Below, piece by piece: positions 52,553-59,886 of a stretch of 64,000 nt of DNA. The position numbers were made by a program, and so were the translations under genes. This DNA comes from Flavobacteriales bacterium (GTDB taxonomy: Bacteria > Bacteroidota > Bacteroidia > Flavobacteriales_F > PHOS-HE28): assembly GCA_016718655.1 (NCBI GenBank), contig JADKCV010000002.1:124001-188000 (forward strand). The letters run 5' to 3'. The notes beneath the pieces were generated by a model, which saw only the letters and a list, made by a program, of their open reading frames with translations, was not told the DNA's origin and searched no databases. How positions within the stretch are numbered: the stretch's first letter is position 1; every line of letters starts with the position of its first letter.

Positions 52553-53337
52553 AACAGATACGGACCATCATCGTGGATGACGAACCCGCAGCACGCGCGC
52601 GCATCGCCCGGCTGCTTGAACAGGAACCCGGCATTGAAGTAGTGAGCGAGTGCCGCAACGGGCAGGAAGCGCTGGCCTGTGTGGCCAAGTGCAAGCCCGA
52701 TCTCCTGTTCCTGGATGTGCAGATGCCCGGTATGAGCGGCTTCGAGGTGATGGAACAATTGCGCACACAACACAGCGCGGCCCACGTACCCTTCGTGGTC
52801 TTCGTCACCGCCTATGATCAATATGCGTTGAAGGCCTTCGATGTGAACGCGGTGGACTACCTGTTGAAGCCGTACGATGACGACCGGTTCTTCGCTTCGT
52901 TGGAAAAGGCCAAGCGCTTCATCGACATGCGCCAGAACGATCGCCTGACCGGCAAGTTGATGGACCTGGTGCGCGAACACCTGCATGCCAACAGCAGCTA
53001 CACCGAGACCTTCGTGATCAAGGACAAGGGCCGCGAGCATCGGGTGAAGGTGGAGGACCTGCTCTACCTGCGTGCCGAGGGCAACTACCTGAGCCTGCAA
53101 CTGAAGGATCGGCACCACCTGTACCGCATGACCATGAACGCCGTGGAGACCGAACTGGACCCCGCCCGCTTCCTGCGCATCCACCGCAGCTACATCGTGA
53201 ACACCGCCCACGTGCGCAATGCGCGCTACAGCGGCAACAACGAGTTCATCTTCAGCATGGCCAACGGCGAACGCATCGTGAGCGGCCGCAGCTACAAGGA
53301 CCAGATCGCGAAGGCGTTGCAAGAGCAGGTGTCATAG
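52549..53337 (+). CDS. LytTR-family response regulator
   Basis: 262 residues. Receiver domain with the acidic pair VDDEP, the phosphorylated Asp56 in LLFLDVQMPG, Thr and Lys in FVTAYD and YLLKPY. A short linker leads to a LytTR DNA-binding domain (KDKGREHRVKVEDLLYLRAEGNYLSLQLKDRHHLYRMTMNAVETELDPARFLRIHRSYIVN). It is coupled by ATGA overlap to the histidine kinase that presumably phosphorylates it. Target genes are unknown; LytTR proteins bind paired short repeats. Confidence 0.93.
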   Translation: MKQIRTIIVDDEPAARARIARLLEQEPGIEVVSECRNGQEALACVAKCKPDLLFLDVQMPGMSGFEVMEQLRTQHSAAHVPFVVFVTAYDQYALKAFDVNAVDYLLKPYDDDRFFASLEKAKRFIDMRQNDRLTGKLMDLVREHLHANSSYTETFVIKDKGREHRVKVEDLLYLRAEGNYLSLQLKDRHHLYRMTMNAVETELDPARFLRIHRSYIVNTAHVRNARYSGNNEFIFSMANGERIVSGRSYKDQIAKALQEQVS

Positions 53338-53400
53338 GAACGGCCGGTCCCCGACCGCACGGTCCGTACACCGGCAACACCTACGGAACTCGGGGTGCGT

Positions 53401-53408
53401 TAGCTTGT
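53401..53408 (+). promoter_or_regulatory. -7-like element TAGCTTGT
   Basis: A weak TAnnTTTG relative, 20 nt before the ATG at 53429. Confidence 0.3.
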
Positions 53409-53428
53409 GCAGCCTATCCACATCGCAC

Positions 53429-54598
53429 ATGCGTACCCTCCTCCTATCGTCCATGCTCCTCCTGGTCATTCCATGCCGCGTACCGGCGCAATGGACCTTC
53501 CTCGATCTGCCGGTGGAAAGCCAGCAGGCCCAGGTGATGCAGCGTGTCGGCACCACGGACATCTCCGTTACCTACAGCCGTCCTGCAGTGAAAGGACGCA
53601 CGATCTGGGGCACCACGGTACCCTATGACAGGATCTGGCGCGCCGGCGCGAACGAGAACACCGTGATCACACTGAGCAGCGATGTGACCGTGGAAGGACA
53701 AACACTGAAGGCCGGGACCTATGGCCTGCATATGATACCCACCACGTCGACGTGGACCATCATCTTCAGCACCGACCACCACTCCTGGGGATCCTTCTTC
53801 CACAAGCCGGAGAACGATGCCTTGCGCATCACCGTCACTCCGCGACCTTGCCCGATGACGGAGCACCTCAGCTATACGTTCGACGCGCTCACCAGCTCTA
53901 GCGCTGAAATGCGGCTGCGTTGGGAAACGTTGGAGATCCCGGTACGCATCGGTGTGGACGTCCATGCCGTGGTGCTAGCCCGCATGGAGGACCAGTTGAA
54001 AGGACTGAGCGCGTTCAGTTGGGAACCGTGGTATGAAGCGGCGCGCTACTGCCACGATGAAGGCATCGGTGCCGACAAGGTGATGGCGTGGATCGATCGA
54101 AGCATCGCTCTGCGACCCAACTTCGAGAACCAAGCGCTGAAGGCCGATCTGCTCGATGCCGCAGGCGGATCCACCGAGGCGGCAACACTGCGCAGGAACA
54201 TGTTGGAGGTTGCGACCAATGGTGAATTGAACCGCCATGGCTACACCTTGTTGCAGTCGGGCAAACATGCCGAAGCCGTGCAGGCCTTCGAACTCAACGC
54301 CAAACGCCACCCAAAGGACCCGAACGTGTTCGACAGTCTTGGCGAAGGCTACATGACCGTAGGCAACACGAACGCCGCGATCAAGGCCTTCAAGAAAAGC
54401 CTGAGCATGGACCCGCCCGAAGGGGTACGTGCCAACTCCATCGCCTGTTTGAAAAAGCTGGGGGTGGATACCAGCACAACGGCCAAGAAGAATGAGCCAC
54501 CGGCAGCAGCCAAAGGCCAGCAGCTCCGTTCTTGCTCAAGCATTCAACACCCCCATGAAAGCCCCGATCTTCTTCTGAACGGTGACGACCTTCTCTAG
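53429..54598 (+). CDS. secreted DUF2911 protein with TPR tail
   Basis: 389 residues with a signal peptide (LLLSSMLLLVIPCRVPAQ), the DUF2911 domain (VGTTDISVTYSRPAVKGRTIWGTTVPYDRIWRAGANENTVITLSSDVTVEGQTLKAGTYGLHMIPT) and C-terminal TPR helices (HGYTLLQSGKHAEAVQAFELNAKRHP, NVFDSLGEGYMTVGNTNAAIKAFKKSL). The function of DUF2911 is unknown. The last 36 or so residues after KKLGVD look unrelated to the rest: they cover the left 22-bp repeat copy of the adjacent four-helix-bundle cassette and overlap that gene by 63 nt. The original end was probably replaced by the insertion. A second DUF2911 protein is at 60672-61514. Confidence 0.8.
   Translation: MRTLLLSSMLLLVIPCRVPAQWTFLDLPVESQQAQVMQRVGTTDISVTYSRPAVKGRTIWGTTVPYDRIWRAGANENTVITLSSDVTVEGQTLKAGTYGLHMIPTTSTWTIIFSTDHHSWGSFFHKPENDALRITVTPRPCPMTEHLSYTFDALTSSSAEMRLRWETLEIPVRIGVDVHAVVLARMEDQLKGLSAFSWEPWYEAARYCHDEGIGADKVMAWIDRSIALRPNFENQALKADLLDAAGGSTEAATLRRNMLEVATNGELNRHGYTLLQSGKHAEAVQAFELNAKRHPKDPNVFDSLGEGYMTVGNTNAAIKAFKKSLSMDPPEGVRANSIACLKKLGVDTSTTAKKNEPPAAAKGQQLRSCSSIQHPHESPDLLLNGDDLL
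54504..54525 (+). repeat. left copy of 22-bp direct repeat flanking the first four-helix-bundle gene
   Basis: Matches 54972-54993 at 20 of 22 positions (differences at the 11th and 18th bases). It lies inside the 3' end of the DUF2911 coding sequence, where it encodes AAAKGQQL. Confidence 0.75.
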
Positions 54599-54892
54599 GA
54601 ACTTGTTGACCACTGCTTCATCCGCATACTTGCGACGTTGAAGGATCAGCATGCGCGTTTGTAGTTCGAACGCGGATCCCAGTGCGAATTCGAAATAGCG
54701 GAATTTCTCCTTTTCACTTCGACGCGAGGTTCCTTCCGCAATGTTGGATGGGATCGAGCATGCAGCATCGTCCGCTTGATCACGGATCTTGAACCCGGCT
54801 TTCGTCGTCGGTATCGTTTCAAGGATATCCGTCACCTCAACGGCAATGTTCATTCCCAGCTGCCATATCTCCAGTTTGGTGAAATCCCTCAT
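54536..54892 (-). CDS. four-helix-bundle protein (S23/IVP family), copy 1
   Basis: 118 residues, all helical. Family marks are MRDFTKLEIWQLGMNIAVEVTDIL at the start, the central RDQADDAACSIPSNIAEGTSR signature, and EKFRYFEFALGSAFELQTRMLILQRR. The family was first seen inside 23S rRNA intervening sequences, and the diversity-generating retroelement protein Avd is a relative; free-standing copies like this have no known function. It is bracketed by the 22-bp direct repeats at 54504 and 54972 and converges on the DUF2911 gene with a 63-nt overlap. No reverse transcriptase is in the window. Confidence 0.9.
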   Translation of the reverse strand: MRDFTKLEIWQLGMNIAVEVTDILETIPTTKAGFKIRDQADDAACSIPSNIAEGTSRRSEKEKFRYFEFALGSAFELQTRMLILQRRKYADEAVVNKFLEKVVTVQKKIGAFMGVLNA

Positions 54893-54925
54893 GTCGTGTT
54901 TTTATCCGGTAGTCCGCGCGGGCCG

Positions 54926-54993
54926 CTACGGCTACTGGCGCGTTATCGGCCGAAGGTGAGCAGCCAGTAGCCAGCAGCCAACGGCCAGTAGCT
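54926..54993. repeat. AGCCAGT-type heptamer array with right 22-bp repeat copy
   Basis: Four 7-bp units in register at 54962-54989 (AGCCAGT, AGCCAGC, AGCCAAC, GGCCAGT) then AGC. The right copy of the 22-bp direct repeat is 54972-54993. GCTACTGGC at 54931-54939 is the exact reverse complement of the array's last nine bases (54984-54992), so units also face inward. The array ends just before the promoter of the PIG-L gene. Confidence 0.75.
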
Positions 54994-54995
54994 TT

Positions 54996-55003
54996 TACCT
55001 TAG
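54996..55003 (+). promoter_or_regulatory. -7-like element TACCTTAG for the PIG-L gene
   Basis: A near-match to TAnnTTTG directly after the heptamer array and 4 nt before the ATG at 55008. Confidence 0.4.
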
Positions 55004-55007
55004 CCCC

Positions 55008-55913
55008 ATGCACCACCGCCTTTCCCAGGCACTGCGCCTCGCCGCGCTAGCACTCGCCACTCTCCAGTTCCTGACCACCACTTCGGCCCAGCGCCCTCCC
55101 GCACAACCCAACGCCGCCGAGATCCTGCACAAGATGCAGAAGCTCAACGTGCTGGGCAGCGTGCTCTACATCGTGGCGCATCCCGATGACGAGAACACCA
55201 AGCTGATCGCCTGGCTGGCCAACGGCAAGAAGGTGCGCACCGGCAACCTCAGCCTCACGCGCGGCGATGGCGGACAGAACCTGATCGGTCCCGAGCTGGG
55301 CGATGCGCTCGGCATCATCCGCACGCAGGAGTTGATGGAAGCGCGGCGCATCGATGGCGGCGAGCAGTTCTTCACCCGCGCGGTGGACTTCGGCTACAGC
55401 AAGAACGCCGCCGAGAGCTTCGAGAAATGGGGCAAGCAGGAAGTGCTGAGCGATGTGGTGCGCGTGATCCGCACCTTCCGGCCCGATGTGATCATCACCC
55501 GCTTCGCGCCCGACCGCAGCGCTGGCCACGGCCACCACGAGGCCAGCGCCATCCTTGCCGAAGAAGCTTTCGACCTGGCCGGTGACCCCAAGGCCTTTCC
55601 GGAGCAACTGGAACAAGGTCTCGAAGTATGGCAGCCGCGCCGCCTCTTCTTCAACGGCAGCACCTGGTGGAAGAAGGACCTGGCCGACATCGCGAAGAGC
55701 GACCCCGACTGGTTCAGCGTGGACGTGGGCGGCTACGACCCGCTGCTGGGCCTGAGCTACACGGAGATCGCCGGGCGCAGCCGCAGCATGCACAAGAGCC
55801 AGGGCTTTGGCGCGGCGGAAACGCGGGGGGAATCGTTGGAGTACCTCAAGCTGATCAAAGGCGACCGACCGCCCAATCGGGGTCTACGGACATTTTCGAG
55901 GGGATCGATATGA
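55008..55913 (+). CDS. PIG-L family deacetylase, N-terminal catalytic part (frame-broken)
   Basis: 301 residues before the stop. Signal peptide (ending TTTSAQ), then the LmbE/PIG-L domain: the zinc/base motif AHPDDE (around 57-62), SLTRGDGGQNLIGPELG, RTQELMEARRIDGGEQFFTRAVDFGYS, RPDVIITRF and the second zinc motif GHGHHEAS. Such exported enzymes remove acetyl groups from N-acetyl sugars. After KLIKGDRP the frame no longer matches the family: the expected TDIFEGIDMTW follows in the +2 frame. The TGA at 55911 overlaps an ATG at 55910 in that frame, so the second part could still be translated. Originally one gene of more than 850 codons. Confidence 0.85.
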   Translation: MHHRLSQALRLAALALATLQFLTTTSAQRPPAQPNAAEILHKMQKLNVLGSVLYIVAHPDDENTKLIAWLANGKKVRTGNLSLTRGDGGQNLIGPELGDALGIIRTQELMEARRIDGGEQFFTRAVDFGYSKNAAESFEKWGKQEVLSDVVRVIRTFRPDVIITRFAPDRSAGHGHHEASAILAEEAFDLAGDPKAFPEQLEQGLEVWQPRRLFFNGSTWWKKDLADIAKSDPDWFSVDVGGYDPLLGLSYTEIAGRSRSMHKSQGFGAAETRGESLEYLKLIKGDRPPNRGLRTFSRGSI

Positions 55914-57592
55914 CGTGGGGGCGAGTGAAGGCTCCGAGTAGCATAGGTATCAAGAGCGCAGAACTGGTCACAAGCTTTGATGTCAGTCGCCCGGAAAAGA
56001 GCTTCGATAAAATTCACTCTCTTAAAAGCATCATAGCCTCATGGGTGAATGAAAACAAGCCAACACATGACGGATGGCGATGGGGCCAGATCAAATCAGA
56101 GGCGTTAAATGATCTTGCATCAGCATGTTCAGGAGTGTCCTTTGAAGCATTGAGTAACCGGAGTTACTCGAGCACCTTTGATACCATCGAAGTAAAGGTC
56201 ACCGGCTTTCCACGCATCAGAAGAGAGCTCTTCCTTAGCACTTATGGCTGGAGTTCCGGAGTTGATTGGGATCGACATTCTTTCGGTTCGAAAGACACAC
56301 GTCTCACTGATCGGATCGACACTACTCTCCGTGTGGTTCATCAGACCGTTATAGAACCCTTCTGGTTGGAGCGTCCTCATGGGAACCTTTATCAAACTCC
56401 TTCAGGACACGCCAACATCATTCCCGTTATGATCCCGGAACCTTATGTAGCACTAGCATTCAACCCAGAACTAGATACAACTGATTACGAGCACTTCTAT
56501 GCTAGCAGTGGAATCCTGCACAAATGGGTCGACCGCGTGGCCGGCGAACGCATCCGCCCGGTGTACGTCACGCCCGTAGCCTCGGTGATCCCGAAGACCG
56601 ATGTGCTCATCGCCACAGGTGGCACGCAACACATCACCGTGGAAGTGGAGGCGCTCACCGACAGCCTTACCGGTCAGTTGAACGTGACGTTGCCCGAAGG
56701 CTGGGGCACTACCAAGGACCTGAAGCTGGTGAACATCGCCATGCGCAACGAGCGACAGAGTTTCACTTTTCAATTGATGCCTTCAGAGAATGCAAAAGGT
56801 GGTCCGGTCAGGTTCGAGTTCAGTGGTCCCAAGGGAAAGGCCGACCGCACGCTGCACGAGATCGACTACCCGCACATCATGCCGCAGGTGTACTACACGC
56901 CCGCCGAGGTGAAGCTGGTGCCGCTGGATGTGAAGACCACCGCCAAACGCGTGGGCTACGTGAAAGGCGCGGGCGATGATGTGCCGCAGGCCATGGAACA
57001 ACTGGGCGTGACGGTGGAATTCGTTGAGCCTGAAGCGGCCAAGCTGGAAGAGCTGCTGAAGTACGACGCCATCGTGGTCGGCATCCGCGCCTACAACAGC
57101 AACAAGGGCATGAAGGAGCTGCACCCGCTGCTGCTGCGCTACGTGGAGCAAGGTGGCACCCTGGTGGTGCAGTACAACACCACGCCGCGCTTCTTCTCCG
57201 GCGCGAGCGATTTCCAGATCGATCCCTCCACGTTGGGCCCGCATCCGTTCACCATCGGTCGTGGTCGTGTCACGGTGGAAGAAGCGCCGCCCACCTTCCT
57301 TGATCCCAAACACCCACTGCTCAACACACCGAACACCATCACCGCCGCCGACTTCGAAGGCTGGGTGCAGGAACGCGGCCTCTACTTCGCCAGCGACTTC
57401 GGCACTAACTACACACCGCTGATCGCGTGGAACGATCCCGGAGAAGACCCGCTGAACGGCGCGCTGATCGTGGCCGATCATGGCAAAGGACGCTTCATCT
57501 ATACGGGGATCAGCTTCTTCCGGCAGTTGCCGGCGGGAGTGCCGGGAGCGTATCGATTATTCGCGAATCTTATCAGCCCGAGGAGGGAATGA
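55910..57592 (+). CDS. C-terminal part of the PIG-L deacetylase gene, separate frame
   Basis: About 560 residues from the ATG at 55910. It begins MTWGRVKAPSS; family similarity (TDIFEGID) starts just upstream in the same frame. The middle is an uncharacterised region; the end holds ThuA/glutamine amidotransferase-like features (YDAIVVGIRAYNSNKGMKELHPLLLRYVEQGGTLVVQYNTTPRF and a GKGRFIYTGISFFRQLPAGVPGAYRLFANLI ending). Bases 55930-56520 are about 43-50% G+C by line count, compared with 60-70% on both sides, a sharp mosaic. It may be expressed by coupling (ATGA overlap) or be part of a pseudogene. Confidence 0.75.
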   Translation: MTWGRVKAPSSIGIKSAELVTSFDVSRPEKSFDKIHSLKSIIASWVNENKPTHDGWRWGQIKSEALNDLASACSGVSFEALSNRSYSSTFDTIEVKVTGFPRIRRELFLSTYGWSSGVDWDRHSFGSKDTRLTDRIDTTLRVVHQTVIEPFWLERPHGNLYQTPSGHANIIPVMIPEPYVALAFNPELDTTDYEHFYASSGILHKWVDRVAGERIRPVYVTPVASVIPKTDVLIATGGTQHITVEVEALTDSLTGQLNVTLPEGWGTTKDLKLVNIAMRNERQSFTFQLMPSENAKGGPVRFEFSGPKGKADRTLHEIDYPHIMPQVYYTPAEVKLVPLDVKTTAKRVGYVKGAGDDVPQAMEQLGVTVEFVEPEAAKLEELLKYDAIVVGIRAYNSNKGMKELHPLLLRYVEQGGTLVVQYNTTPRFFSGASDFQIDPSTLGPHPFTIGRGRVTVEEAPPTFLDPKHPLLNTPNTITAADFEGWVQERGLYFASDFGTNYTPLIAWNDPGEDPLNGALIVADHGKGRFIYTGISFFRQLPAGVPGAYRLFANLISPRRE

Positions 57593-57649
57593 AAGATGCT
57601 GAATGGAGAATTCAGAATGATGAATGATGAATGAAGAATGAAGAATGAA
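57587..57649 (+). repeat. GAATGAA-type heptamer array, left of four-helix-bundle copy 2
   Basis: Nine units of 7 bp in one register, beginning in the stop codon region of the preceding gene: GAATGAA, AGATGCT (degenerate), GAATGGA, GAATTCA, GAATGAT, GAATGAT, and GAATGAA three times. Confidence 0.85.
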
Positions 57650-57663
57650 GAACTGCATACGGA

Positions 57664-58041
57664 ATGGAACGGAAGTACGATCTGGATGAGCGGTGTGTGA
57701 ACTTCAGTGCGGCGGTGTTGGTGTATGTGAACCGGATGCCGAAGGATGAAGCGGGGAGACACATGGGGCGTCAGTTGCTGCGCAGTGGAACAGCACCAGC
57801 GTTGCACTACGGCGAGGTCCAAGGTGCGGAGTCGCAGGCCGACTTCATTCACAAGATGCGTGTGGCACTGAAGGAGCTGCGGGAATCGCGGAACAACCTG
57901 CGGGTACAGTTCCAGGCGAAGTTGATGGATGGCGACAAGGAAGAGAACTCGGCCTTGCTGAAAGAGTGCATTGAGCTGGTGGCAATATTCGCCGCAAGTG
58001 TGAAGACCGCTGAACGGAACAAAGCGAAGGACAAGAAATGA
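57664..58041 (+). CDS. four-helix-bundle protein (S23/IVP family), copy 2
   Basis: 125 residues, all helical. Family marks are KYDLDERCVNFSAAVLVYVNRMP at the start, then GRQLLRSGTAPALHYGEVQGAESQADFIHKMRVALKELRESRNNLR, with an ending rich in Lys and Glu (AERNKAKDKK). It shares the family with the protein at 54536 but belongs to a different subgroup, and it is on the opposite strand. It is bracketed by GAATGAA-type heptamer arrays on both sides and sits between the PIG-L gene and the sodium symporter that normally go together. Function unknown. Confidence 0.88.
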   Translation: MERKYDLDERCVNFSAAVLVYVNRMPKDEAGRHMGRQLLRSGTAPALHYGEVQGAESQADFIHKMRVALKELRESRNNLRVQFQAKLMDGDKEENSALLKECIELVAIFAASVKTAERNKAKDKK

Positions 58042-58042
58042 A

Positions 58043-58077
58043 GAATGGATAATGAAGAATTCAGAATGGAGAATGAA
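58043..58077 (+). repeat. GAATGAA-type heptamer array, right of four-helix-bundle copy 2
   Basis: Five units in perfect register starting one base after the stop: GAATGGA, TAATGAA, GAATTCA, GAATGGA, GAATGAA. The pair GAATTCA and GAATGGA also occurs in the left array. Confidence 0.85.
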
Positions 58078-58101
58078 AAATACCTCACTCCTGTAACCAT
58101 T

Positions 58102-58153
58102 GACTTTTGTAGGTAAAGTCCATTGATCATTCTACATTCTACATTCTACATTC
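58102..58153. repeat. small hairpin and inverted heptamer array before the symporter gene
   Basis: GACTTT (58102-58107) pairs with AAAGTC (58115-58120). Then CATTCTA occurs three times plus CATTC at 58128-58153; its complement TAGAATG is a close relative of the GAATGAA unit, so this array faces the other two. Confidence 0.75.
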
Positions 58154-58161
58154 CCGCTGAC

Positions 58162-59886
58162 ATGCACTGGCTAGACTGGACGATCCTTTTGGGCACTCTC
58201 GGCTTCATCGTGGGCTATGGCGTGTGGAGAACGCGGCGGGACAACAGCAGCGAAAGCTATTTGCGCGGCGGCGGCGATGAACGCTGGTGGGCCGTGGGGC
58301 TCAGCGTGATGGCCACGCAGGCCAGCGCGATCACCTTCCTCAGCACACCGGGACAAGGCTACCTTGACGGGCTGGGCTTCGTGCAGTTCTACTTCGGGCT
58401 GCCGCTGGCCATGCTGGTGATCAACCGCGTGTTCATCCCGCTCTACTACAAGTGGAAGGTGTACACGGCCTACGAGTTCATCGGCAAGCGCTTCGATGCG
58501 CGCACGCGGCTGCTCACGGCGGGGCTCTTCCTCATCCAGCGCGGACTGGCGGCGGGCATCACCATCTACGCGCCCAGCATCATCCTCAGCAAGGTGCTGC
58601 ACTGGCCGCTCAGCTGGACCTGCGTGTTCATCGGGACGCTGGTGATCATCTACACCACCACCGGCGGCGCCAAGGCCGTGGGCGTAACGCACAAGCAGCA
58701 GATGGCCGTGATGTTCGGCGGGCTCTTCGTGGCCTTCGGACTGGTGGTGTGGTACCTGCGCGAGCACATCGGCTTCGTGGAGAGCCTGCAACTGGCCAGC
58801 GCCCTAGGCAAGACCGAAGTGATCAACACCAGCTTCGATCCGGGCAACAAGTACACGCTGTGGAGCGGGCTGCTCGGCGGCTTCTTCCTGCAGCTGGCCT
58901 ACTTCGGTACGGATCAAAGCCAGGTGCAACGCTACCTCAGCGGTCAGAACGCTGACCAGGCCAAGCGCGGACTGTGGATGAACGCGTTGCTGAAGATCCC
59001 CATGCAGTTCTTCATCCTGCTCACCGGGGTGTTGGTGTTCGTGTTCTACCTGTTCAATGGCGCGCCGGTGCATTGGAACAGTGCGAATGTGGCGGAAATG
59101 GATAGGCAGGAGGTCGCGGATCAACGCGCCGACCTCGATCAAAGCACCCGTAGCGTCGACCCATTGGGTCGACCTAACGGGGTGCTGGAACAATACGCCA
59201 CCAACGCCGCCACCATCACCACCGCGGCCCAAGCCTGGGTGACCGCCCTCCGCGCCGGGCAGTCCACAGACAACCAACAACTAACCACTGCTCTGGCCGA
59301 GGACACCCGTCTCCGCGAGGCCTACCGCGCCGAGGTGAAGGCTACCCTGCCCACCGCCGAATCCAACGACAAGGACTACATATTCATCACCTTCATCATG
59401 GACCACATGCCCATCGGGATCATCGGGCTGTTGCTGGCCATGATCTTCAGCGCGGGCATGAGCAGCACCAGCGCTGAACTGAGCGCATTGGCCACCACCA
59501 GCGTGGTGGACGTGGTACGGAAGGAAAGAACGGACGGTGAGCAGGTGCGTGCCACCAAGTGGGCCACGGTGCTCTTCGGGATGTTGGCACTGGGCTTTGC
59601 GGCGATCTTCTCGCTCTTCGAGAACCTGATCCAGGCGGTGAACATACTGGGCTCGCTATTCTATGGGACCATTCTCGGCATCTTCCTGGTGGCCTTCTTC
59701 CTGAAGCGGGTGCAGGGCACGGCCGTGTTCATCGCAGCGCTGGTGGCGCAGGCGGCGATCCTATTCATTCACTTCTCGCACATCGAGATCGCCTTCCTCT
59801 GGTACAACCTGATCGCGCCGGCCATAGTGGTGGGGCTGGCGATCGTATTGCAGGCCGTGATCACACCCAAGAACGTGGCTGCATGA
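58162..59886 (+). CDS. sodium:solute symporter (SSS family)
   Basis: 574 residues with 13 or so membrane segments. Recognisable SSS features are RWWAVGLSVMATQASAITFLSTPGQGYLDGLGFVQFYFGLP, the AYEFIGKRFD loop, GGFFLQLAYFGTDQSQVQRYLSG, and GLLLAMIFSAGMSSTSAELSALATTSVVDVV with the sodium-binding Ser pair. A polar insert near residue 330-410 (QRADLDQSTRSVDPLGRP) is longer than usual. The partner position after a PIG-L deacetylase suggests uptake of the sugar released or modified by it. The ATG at 58162 is chosen because earlier codons lie in the repeat array. Confidence 0.9.
   Translation: MHWLDWTILLGTLGFIVGYGVWRTRRDNSSESYLRGGGDERWWAVGLSVMATQASAITFLSTPGQGYLDGLGFVQFYFGLPLAMLVINRVFIPLYYKWKVYTAYEFIGKRFDARTRLLTAGLFLIQRGLAAGITIYAPSIILSKVLHWPLSWTCVFIGTLVIIYTTTGGAKAVGVTHKQQMAVMFGGLFVAFGLVVWYLREHIGFVESLQLASALGKTEVINTSFDPGNKYTLWSGLLGGFFLQLAYFGTDQSQVQRYLSGQNADQAKRGLWMNALLKIPMQFFILLTGVLVFVFYLFNGAPVHWNSANVAEMDRQEVADQRADLDQSTRSVDPLGRPNGVLEQYATNAATITTAAQAWVTALRAGQSTDNQQLTTALAEDTRLREAYRAEVKATLPTAESNDKDYIFITFIMDHMPIGIIGLLLAMIFSAGMSSTSAELSALATTSVVDVVRKERTDGEQVRATKWATVLFGMLALGFAAIFSLFENLIQAVNILGSLFYGTILGIFLVAFFLKRVQGTAVFIAALVAQAAILFIHFSHIEIAFLWYNLIAPAIVVGLAIVLQAVITPKNVAA

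Noticed and set aside
54536..58041. A diversity-generating retroelement around the two four-helix-bundle genes
   Set aside because: Avd belongs to the same broad family, but there is no reverse transcriptase and no template/variable repeat pair in the window.
54536..58041. An rRNA intervening sequence
   Set aside because: The family is known from 23S rRNA insertions, but no rRNA sequence flanks either copy here.
57587..58153. Heptamer arrays as a CRISPR
   Set aside because: Units are 7 bp with no spacers between them and no cas genes nearby; this is a short tandem repeat.
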